A stretch of 6,365 nt of DNA, taken from Pelobacter sp. UBA6812. GTDB lineage: Bacteria > Desulfobacterota > Desulfuromonadia > Desulfuromonadales > Syntrophotaleaceae. The stretch is taken from NCBI GenBank assembly GCA_002452265.1, contig DKEW01000026.1, positions 3,045 to 9,409 on the forward strand. Direction: 5' to 3'. The notes beneath the pieces were generated by a model. It was given only the letters and a program-made list of their open reading frames with translations. It was not told the origin of the DNA and did not search any database. This document shows positions 1-4,880 of this stretch, in pieces. Position 1 is the first letter of the stretch, and each line of letters begins with the position of its first letter. The translations under genes and the position numbers were made by a program.

Positions 1-77
1 GCGCCAGTAGCTCAGCTGGATAGAGCATGTGACTTCTAATCACAGGGTCGAGGGTTCGAGTCCTTCCTGGCGCGCCA
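1..77 (+). tRNA. tRNA-Arg (anticodon UCU)
   Basis: This is a complete cloverleaf. The acceptor stem pairs 1-7 with 67-73, followed by discriminator G74 and an encoded CCA at 75-77. The D stem is 10-13 with 23-26. The anticodon stem is 28-32 with 40-44, around the loop CTTCTAA, giving anticodon TCT at 35-37 with U before it and A after it. The T stem is 50-54 with 62-66 (one G-U pair) around TTCGAGT. UCU reads AGA and AGG codons, so the tRNA carries arginine. It begins at the first base of the window, so its promoter lies outside. The tRNA is followed at once by a terminator and is not part of the rnc transcript. Confidence 0.97.
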
Positions 78-87
78 GAGAGTTTGA

Positions 88-123
88 GGGTTGGCATATA
101 TGGCCAGCCCTTTTTGTTTTTTT
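88..123 (+). terminator. Intrinsic terminator of the tRNA-Arg transcript
   Basis: An 8-bp stem pairs GGGTTGGC (88-95) with GCCAGCCC (103-110), containing one T-G wobble, across a 7-base loop. It is followed by a T tract at 111-123 interrupted by a single G at 116. It starts 10 bases after the tRNA CCA, which is where a Rho-independent terminator for a tRNA gene should be. Confidence 0.92.
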
Positions 124-369
124 CTGGCATACTTACCGGGTAGACTATTCCATATAGATTTCATATTGCTTTTTTGATGCGAGTGTTTGTGGCTAGGAGC
201 CGGTATCGGTGGTTTTTGATCTGCACGGTTGTTCGATAGGGCGTGCATAGCATATCGGCGATGCAATGTTTCGCACATCACCTGCAGGGCCACTTCATCA
301 GGCTGGCGTAATTCTTCGTACCTATCCTCGTTTCGCGACAAGGTTCATGGAGCTGGCAAACAACGCTGA

Positions 370-397
370 TTGTCGCTGGACCGGGTAGTGGTATGCT
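370..397 (+). promoter_or_regulatory. Candidate extended -10 promoter for rnc operon
   Basis: TTGTCG (370-375, 4 of 6 matches to the -35 consensus) is followed after 16 bases by TATGCT (392-397, 4 of 6), with a TGn extended -10 element at 389-391. Transcription would start near 404, leaving a leader of about 80 bases before the rnc start. This is a motif match by eye only. It lies between the arms of the inverted repeat at 361-367 and 401-407. Confidence 0.35.
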
Positions 398-404
398 CCA
401 AGCG

Positions 405-434
405 TTGCAGTCATGTGGTGGGTTCGTTTATACT
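405..434 (+). promoter_or_regulatory. Alternative candidate promoter for rnc operon
   Basis: TATACT (429-434) matches the -10 consensus at 5 of 6 positions. The best -35 at workable distance is TTGCAG (405-410), matching only TTG, with an 18-base spacer. Transcription would begin near 441, leaving about 43 bases of leader. Its -10 is better than that of the candidate at 370-397 but its -35 is worse; the two compete as explanations. Confidence 0.3.
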
Positions 435-471
435 GCGGTTGCGTTTACTTGTACGCGTTTTGACACGGTCC

Positions 472-476
472 GGAGG
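472..476 (+). promoter_or_regulatory. Ribosome binding site fixing the TTG start of rnc
   Basis: GGAGG at 472-476 lies 7 bases before TTG 484-486. No ATG or GTG occurs in the rnc frame near the start of the RNase III homology, so this Shine-Dalgarno sequence is the main reason for choosing TTG 484 over upstream starts. Confidence 0.8.
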
Positions 477-483
477 GATTCTT

Positions 484-1182
484 TTGGTCGAAGCTAAAAA
501 TGCTGCGTTGCTGGAAAAAACCATCCATTACGAGTTTGCCGATAAGGCGCTTCTAGAGGAAGCTCTTTCGCATAAATCGTTCAGCAATGAACAGAATGAT
601 CGGTCAGCTCCTGATAACGAAAGACTCGAGTTTCTCGGTGATGCGGTGCTGGGTCTGGTTGTCAGTCATTATGTATTTCGTTCCTTTGCGCAACTTCCCG
701 AGGGTGAACTGACCCGCATACGCTCCGAGGTCGTTAGTGAAAAAGGCTTATTTGCCATTGGCAAGGCTATTGGTCTTGGCGATTACATGTATCTGGGCAA
801 GGGTGAGGAACGAAGCGGCGGGCGTCGTAAAAGTAGTCTGATTGCCAATACCATGGAAGCATTGCTTGGCGCTGTGTTTTGCGATGGCGGTTTTGAATGC
901 GTCAGGCAGGTTGTCGAATCCCTGTTCTCGGAGAGCATTAAGAACGCGGCACGTCGCAAGGCCGGTGTCGATTACAAAACACGCCTTCAGGAGCGACTGC
1001 AAGCCCAATTCGGTGAAGTTCCCAATTATGTTCTGGTTCGCTCGGAGGGACCTCCTCATCAGAGATCCTATATGGTTGAGGTGCATTTCAGGGAATCATC
1101 CATTGGGCAGGGACAGGGGCATAGTAAAAAATCTGCTGAACAGGCTGCTGCCAAGCAGGCCCTGGAGCATTTTGGCGGGTGA
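484..1182 (+). CDS. rnc: Ribonuclease III
   Basis: RNase III cuts double-stranded RNA in the cytoplasm. It releases 16S and 23S precursors from the rRNA transcript and processes some mRNAs. The chosen protein is 232 residues, within the usual 220-235. The catalytic domain (about 5-155) carries the signature NERLEFLGDAV at 45-55, with metal-binding residues E49 and D53, and a second acidic site ANTMEAL (121-127) with E125. The position equivalent to E. coli Asp114 is Asn122. The double-stranded-RNA-binding domain (about 162-230) begins DYKTRLQERLQ and ends with the KKSAEQAAAKQAL helix. The TTG start is set by GGAGG 7 bases upstream; the frame is open back to 370, but those 38 codons show no similarity to the family. 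It heads a tight run with the radical-SAM gene and era. Family assignment is certain; the exact start is well supported. Confidence 0.97.
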   Translation: MVEAKNAALLEKTIHYEFADKALLEEALSHKSFSNEQNDRSAPDNERLEFLGDAVLGLVVSHYVFRSFAQLPEGELTRIRSEVVSEKGLFAIGKAIGLGDYMYLGKGEERSGGRRKSSLIANTMEALLGAVFCDGGFECVRQVVESLFSESIKNAARRKAGVDYKTRLQERLQAQFGEVPNYVLVRSEGPPHQRSYMVEVHFRESSIGQGQGHSKKSAEQAAAKQALEHFGG

Positions 1183-1194
1183 GCACGGTGCAAG

Positions 1195-1257
1195 ATGGCA
1201 GCACATAGTCGGTTGCATGAGCAAATCAATCAGCATGATCCGGGATGCTGGATATGA
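1195..1257 (+). CDS. Possible 20-residue mini-ORF between rnc and the radical-SAM gene
   Basis: A frame of 20 codons runs from ATG 1195 to TGA 1255-1257, starting 12 bases after the rnc stop. Its stop overlaps the ATG at 1254 of the radical-SAM frame as ATGA. The peptide (MAAHSRLHEQ...) resembles nothing I know and no good Shine-Dalgarno precedes it. It could help carry ribosomes from rnc into the next gene, or be chance. I list it only as a weak possibility. Confidence 0.12.
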   Translation: MAAHSRLHEQINQHDPGCWI

Positions 1258-2330
1258 CTATCTTCCCTTTTTTTATCCCTCATATTGGTTGCCGTCAGCA
1301 TTGTGTTTTTTGTCAACAGCACCGGATCAGCGGTGTGGACGCAGCTACCACCCCTGAGCAAGTATCGCAACAGCTCGCAGCCATATTGCCACCTCATGGT
1401 TGTGGTGAAGTCGCATTTTACGGAGGCAGTTTTACTCTGCTAGATATCGCCCTGCAGAGGGACTATCTGGCATGCGTTGCACCATTTATTCGTGGGGGGC
1501 AGGTTGCCGGTATCCGGATCTCGACACGCCCCGATGCCTGCGATTCGGTAGTTGCCGCTCGTCTAAAGACGGCCGGGGTAACAACTGTGGAGCTCGGTTG
1601 CCAGTCCTTTTCTTCCGATGTACTCGAGCTTTCGCAGCGCGGTCATGGACCCTGGGATGCTGAGCGTGCAGTAACGCGGTTACGTAATGAAGGCTTACGT
1701 GTCGGGCTGCAGCTGATGCCTGGATTGCCCGGAGGGAGTTTTGCCGAGGCGCGTTATTCATTGGCCCATGCGTTGCGTTTGAGGCCGGATTTTTTGCGTA
1801 TCTACCCAACCGTGGTTCTGACTGGAACGGCTTTGGAAAATTCCTGGCGGCATGGGGACTTCGTACCATTGACCCTTGATGAGGCCGTTGAATTGTGTGC
1901 TGAACTTTTGTGGCATTGCCGTATGGCAGGTATGCCGGTTATCCGGCTGGGACTTCAGTCTTCTCATGAGTTAGATAGCGGTTCGGCTGTTCTCGATGGT
2001 CCGTATCATCCAGCTTTTGGCCAGTTGGTTCGTTCGCGACTTTGGCGACGTGCCTTGGAAACCGCCGCTGTAGATTCAGTAGCACGCCAGGTACAAGTCG
2101 CTTTTGCGGATTTGAGTGACGCTCTTGGTCACCGCAGGGCAAACATCGACTATTTGCTGCAACGGTTCGGCTCCTTTAATATTGCCGCCCAAGACGGTTT
2201 GGCGCGGGATACCTTCGTTATGGATGGGAGACACTGCGACGTCATGTCGCAGGCCTGCTATTTGCAACCCTTATCAACCGCTGCCGGTTCCATGCATGAT
2301 GGATCGCCGGCTTTTATCGGGAGTTTATAA
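1245..2330 (+). CDS. Elp3-like radical SAM protein, substrate unknown
   Basis: This is a radical S-adenosylmethionine enzyme of 361 residues. The 4Fe-4S cluster motif is C16-X3-C20-X2-C23, within IPHIGCRQHCVFC near the N-terminus. After it come FYGGSFT (58-64, SAM-binding GGS), ISTRPD (92-97), ELGCQSF (116-122), GLQLMPGLPG (154-163), RIYPTVVLTGT (185-195) and GPYHPAFGQLV (252-262). These are hallmarks of the short Elp3-related family, which lacks the acetyltransferase domain of true Elp3. Its reaction is not known to me. It lies 62 bases after rnc and 4 bases before era, so it is probably co-transcribed and co-regulated with RNA-processing genes; a role in RNA or ribosome modification is inference. 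An in-frame TGA at 1236 limits the start to ATG 1245 or ATG 1254. Neither has a clear ribosome binding site, and I kept the longer. Extra cysteines include C331 and C338. Confidence 0.9.
   Translation: MLDMTIFPFFIPHIGCRQHCVFCQQHRISGVDAATTPEQVSQQLAAILPPHGCGEVAFYGGSFTLLDIALQRDYLACVAPFIRGGQVAGIRISTRPDACDSVVAARLKTAGVTTVELGCQSFSSDVLELSQRGHGPWDAERAVTRLRNEGLRVGLQLMPGLPGGSFAEARYSLAHALRLRPDFLRIYPTVVLTGTALENSWRHGDFVPLTLDEAVELCAELLWHCRMAGMPVIRLGLQSSHELDSGSAVLDGPYHPAFGQLVRSRLWRRALETAAVDSVARQVQVAFADLSDALGHRRANIDYLLQRFGSFNIAAQDGLARDTFVMDGRHCDVMSQACYLQPLSTAAGSMHDGSPAFIGSL
2319..2323 (+). promoter_or_regulatory. Ribosome binding site supporting the TTG start of era
   Basis: GGGAG at 2319-2323 lies inside the end of the radical-SAM coding region, 11 bases before TTG 2335. 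The spacing is longer than ideal. The in-frame ATGs at 2296 and 2299 have no purine-rich sequence before them, so this site favours TTG. Confidence 0.55.
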
Positions 2331-2334
2331 TACC

Positions 2335-3246
2335 TTGAAAAATGACAACGGGTCTGAAAAGGGCTTCCGCTCTGGTTTTATAGCCATTATGGGGCGGCCC
2401 AATGTGGGTAAATCGACTTTGTTGAATTCTGTTCTTGGACAGAAGATCGCCATCACCTCGAATAAACCGCAAACAACGCGCAATCGCATTCTTGGTATAT
2501 GTAACCTTCCCGATGCGCAATTGTTGTTTCTCGATACTCCCGGGGTTCATAAGGCAAAAGGTCTGCTTAACCGTTATATGGTGGAGCAGGCGTTGAGCAC
2601 CTGTGGTGACGTGGATATTGCGCTTTTTCTTGTAGAAGCCAACGATCCGCCTGGTGGTGGCGATAATTATGTGTTGGAGCATGTGGCTCGCAGCAAGGTA
2701 CCGGTCATCCTGATCATCAACAAGATTGACTTGGTGAAGCGAGAGGATTTGCTGCCACTTATCGAGATTTATTCCCGCAAGTTTCCTTTTGCCGAGATTT
2801 TACCGGTATCCGCGCTTACGGGTGAAGGGACCGATAAACTGGCTTCAACCCTGGTTAAATATCTTCCGGAAGGGCCACACTATTATGCGGACGATATGGT
2901 TACCGATATGCCGGAGCGTTTTATTGCTGCGGAAATGATTCGTGAACAGATCCTCAAACAAACTCAACAGGAGATTCCCCATGGAGTGGCAGTTGAGGTT
3001 GAAGTGTTCGAGGAAAAGCCCGAAAAAAACCTGGTGGTGATCGAAGCATGTATTTACGTGTCACGGGAAGGACACAGGAAGATTGTGCTGGGCCGTGGCG
3101 GGGAAAAGATTAAAAGCATCGGCAAGGCGGCACGGTATGATATTGAGCGCATGCTGGGCACTCGGGTTTTTCTCGATCTGATGGTGAAAGTGGAAAAGAA
3201 CTGGACGGAACAGCGCCGCCAGCTTAAGCGGTTCGGTTACGAATAA
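2335..3246 (+). CDS. era: GTPase Era, 16S rRNA-binding
   Basis: Era is a small GTPase that binds the 3' end of 16S rRNA and assists 30S subunit maturation. The protein is 303 residues, the usual size. The GTPase domain has G1 GRPNVGKST (20-28), the G2 threonines in PQTTR (45-49), G3 DTPG (67-70), G4 NKID (129-132) and G5 SAL (159-161). The C-terminal KH RNA-binding domain (about 200-303) carries the GxxG loop GRGG at 253-256 and ends MVKVEKNWTEQRRQLKRFGY. With TTG 2335 the N-terminus becomes MKNDNGSEKGFRSGF, which fits the family. Upstream ATGs at 2296 or 2299 would add 13 or 12 residues but overlap the radical-SAM gene and lack a binding site. Only 4 bases separate it from the radical-SAM stop, so translational coupling is likely. 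All functional motifs are intact. Confidence 0.97.
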   Translation: MKNDNGSEKGFRSGFIAIMGRPNVGKSTLLNSVLGQKIAITSNKPQTTRNRILGICNLPDAQLLFLDTPGVHKAKGLLNRYMVEQALSTCGDVDIALFLVEANDPPGGGDNYVLEHVARSKVPVILIINKIDLVKREDLLPLIEIYSRKFPFAEILPVSALTGEGTDKLASTLVKYLPEGPHYYADDMVTDMPERFIAAEMIREQILKQTQQEIPHGVAVEVEVFEEKPEKNLVVIEACIYVSREGHRKIVLGRGGEKIKSIGKAARYDIERMLGTRVFLDLMVKVEKNWTEQRRQLKRFGYE

Positions 3247-3252
3247 TTGGTT

Positions 3253-3274
3253 TCGATATCGGGAACGTTATCGA
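3253..3274. repeat. Inverted repeat just after era
   Basis: TCGATA (3253-3258) and TATCGA (3269-3274) form 6-bp arms around a 10-base loop, 6 bases after the era stop. No T tract follows, so it does not look like an intrinsic terminator. It might be a weak 3'-end hairpin or a protein site; it could also be chance. Confidence 0.3.
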
Positions 3275-3335
3275 TATTTAAGCGCCATAAGATTCGGATA
3301 CGAAACCCGGATGATTATCAAATCCGACTGTTGAA

Positions 3336-3345
3336 GTTACGTAAC
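3336..3345. promoter_or_regulatory. 10-bp palindrome GTTACGTAAC upstream of der
   Basis: A perfect 10-bp palindrome lies in the 222-base gap between era and der. It directly overlaps a poor -35-like TTGAAG (3331-3336), whose best -10 partner is TATGGA at 3355. The gap also has a 9-bp direct repeat GAAACCCGG (3302-3310 and 3359-3367). An operator near a separate der promoter would explain this, but neither is proven; short palindromes arise by chance. Confidence 0.25.
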
Positions 3346-3468
3346 ATCACGTCCTATGGAAACCCGGGAATCGATCCTTGTGGCGATTTCGATGAAGACA
3401 AATGAGTTCAGGGTATGGCTGATCGCCCCACCTGACTTTAACGTACATAAACAAGATAGGTAAGGGAA

Positions 3469-4788
3469 ATGTCAGTTGTTGCTATCGTCGGACGTCCAAA
3501 TGTTGGCAAGTCGACTCTTTTTAACCGCATTCTCGGTACGAGAAGGGCTATTGTCGAGAATTTCCCTGGTGTCACCCGTGACCGGAACTATGCTCAGATA
3601 ACACGTTACGATACACCCTTTGTTTTGATTGATACCGGTGGTTTTGAGCCTGCCAGTGAAGACCGTTTATTGACGCAAATGCGGGAGCAGTCGCAACTGG
3701 CGGTTGAAGAGGCGGATGTTATCTTATTTGTGGTTGATGCCAAAGAAGGGTTGACACCGTCGGATCATGAAGTGGCCGATATGTTGCGCCGCTGTGGCAA
3801 GCCCGTGTTGTATGTGGTGAATAAGGTTGACGGTACTTCTCAGGAAGCTGCCGCTACTGAATTTTACTCTTTGGGTGTTGAGCAGCTCTATACTATTTCC
3901 GCTGAGCATGGACGCGGTATGGATGATTTGATTCAGGCTGTGATCAAAGCGCTGCCGGCGTCGGCCAAGTTCAATTCCAAGGATACTGAAGAAACACGGC
4001 TTGCTGTTATCGGTCGCCCCAATGTCGGTAAATCATCACTTATCAACCGTATGATCGGTACGGAAAGACTGGTTGCCAATCCCAAGGCCGGTACCACTCG
4101 CGACAGCATCGATACGCCTTTTGTGTACAATAAAAAGCGTTACGTGCTGATCGATACGGCGGGCATTCGACGCAAGGGACGCGTTCAGCAGAAGTTGGAA
4201 AAGTACAGCGTTATTCATTCGCTCAAATCGATGGAACGGGCGCATGTGGTACTGGTGGTTATCGACGCCGAGGAAGGTGTGACCGAGCAGGATATGACCA
4301 TTGCCGGTTATGCGCTGGAGCGTGGCAGGGCGGTTATCCTGGTGGTAAACAAGTGGGATCTTGTACAAAAAGACCAGGGTACCATGAAGCAATATACCGA
4401 GAAGGTGCGCATGGCTTTTAAGTTTTTGCCTTATGCACCCATCCTGTTCGTGTCGGCTCTGAGCGGCCAACGGGTTTCCAAAATTATGGCTGATGTGGAA
4501 AAGGTTGCCGAAGAATTCAATCGTCAGATACCAACCGGTCCGCTTAATAGAGTGCTTGAAGAAGCTGTTATCTCTCATGCCCCACCCATGGTGCAAGGTA
4601 AGCGTCTGAAGTTTTACTACATGACGCAGACGGGTGTGCGCCCCCCTTCATTTGTTGTCTTTGGTAACCGTGCTGCAGGGGTGCATTTTTCCTATGAGCG
4701 TTATCTGACCAATAAACTGCGTGAGGCCTTTGGATTCGAAGGATGCCCCATTCGTTTGACCTTCAAGGACAGAGGGTCGCGTGAATGA
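3469..4788 (+). CDS. der: GTPase Der (EngA), tandem G domains
   Basis: Der is an essential double GTPase that binds the 50S subunit during its assembly. The protein is 439 residues, typical of the family. The first G domain has GRPNVGKST (8-16), DTGG (55-58), NKVD (118-121) and SAEHGRG (144-150). The second has GRPNVGKSS (182-190), DTAGIRRKGR (229-238), NKWD (294-297) and SAL (329-331). The C-terminal KH-like domain runs from about 350 to 439. ATG 3469 is preceded by AGGTAAGGG at 3458-3466, and the protein starts right at the first G-domain strand, so the start is secure. A 222-base gap separates it from era, so it may have its own promoter in addition to any readthrough. All nucleotide-binding motifs are intact and nothing is unusual. 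Confidence 0.98.
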   Translation: MSVVAIVGRPNVGKSTLFNRILGTRRAIVENFPGVTRDRNYAQITRYDTPFVLIDTGGFEPASEDRLLTQMREQSQLAVEEADVILFVVDAKEGLTPSDHEVADMLRRCGKPVLYVVNKVDGTSQEAAATEFYSLGVEQLYTISAEHGRGMDDLIQAVIKALPASAKFNSKDTEETRLAVIGRPNVGKSSLINRMIGTERLVANPKAGTTRDSIDTPFVYNKKRYVLIDTAGIRRKGRVQQKLEKYSVIHSLKSMERAHVVLVVIDAEEGVTEQDMTIAGYALERGRAVILVVNKWDLVQKDQGTMKQYTEKVRMAFKFLPYAPILFVSALSGQRVSKIMADVEKVAEEFNRQIPTGPLNRVLEEAVISHAPPMVQGKRLKFYYMTQTGVRPPSFVVFGNRAAGVHFSYERYLTNKLREAFGFEGCPIRLTFKDRGSRE

Positions 4789-4856
4789 TCGTTCTTCAGG
4801 ATGTTGATATACGTTTTCTGAATCAAACTGGTATGTATGAAACGACGGGCCAGTAG
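4785..4856 (+). CDS. Possible 23-residue peptide overlapping the der stop
   Basis: ATG 4785 overlaps the der TGA stop as ATGA and opens 23 codons ending at TAG 4854-4856 (peptide starts MIVLQDVDIR and ends TTGQ). GAGGG at 4772-4776 lies 8 bases before it, a good ribosome-binding spacing, though those bases also encode the Der C-terminus. The peptide resembles nothing I recognise. It fills most of the 92-base gap before the next gene. It may be a coupled leader peptide, a decayed gene or chance. Confidence 0.2.
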   Translation: MIVLQDVDIRFLNQTGMYETTGQ

Positions 4857-4880
4857 GTTTATCTCAAGAGAGGTGGATTC

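Larger units (their letters stand above)
124..483. other. Non-coding stretch between tRNA-Arg and rnc
   Basis: I see no supportable gene here. A minus-strand reading frame spans 36-341, but its end is antisense to the tRNA and gives the well-known false peptide ending KDSNPRPCD. A plus-strand frame continuous with rnc reaches back to about 370, but that extension looks nothing like RNase III. What it holds: two weak promoter candidates (370-397 and 405-434), a 7-bp inverted repeat CAACGCT/AGCGTTG at 361-367 and 401-407, and the rnc ribosome binding site at 472-476. No duplicate of the tRNA 3' end was seen, so nothing marks an integration site. Confidence 0.7.

Noticed and set aside
1..77. tRNA-Arg as an integration site for a mobile element
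   Set aside because: No integrase gene and no repeat of the tRNA 3' end occur in the window; the genes that follow are core chromosomal genes.
36..341. A 101-codon minus-strand frame after the tRNA
   Set aside because: Its C-terminus is the antisense of tRNA-Arg, giving the classic false peptide ending KDSNPRPCD; the frame also crosses the terminator and matches no family.
370..483. N-terminal extension of RNase III by 38 residues
   Set aside because: It would make the protein longer than the family, has no ribosome binding site at 370, and covers the promoter candidates; TTG 484 has GGAGG upstream.
842..1357. A 171-codon plus-strand frame overlapping rnc and the radical-SAM gene
   Set aside because: It lies in another frame of two confident genes and its peptide has no recognisable domain.
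2116..2334. Extension of the era frame upstream into the radical-SAM gene
   Set aside because: It is a shadow of the radical-SAM coding region; Era homology begins only after TTG 2335.
4036..4596. A 186-codon minus-strand frame inside der
   Set aside because: It is antisense to conserved Der G-domain sequence and matches no family; length alone is explained by codon bias of der.
4804..4841. Promoter for the DUF4388 gene based on TTGATA at 4804-4809
   Set aside because: The -35 match is good (5 of 6), but the only -10-like sequences are TATGTA at 22 bases and TATGAA at 26 bases, both too far.
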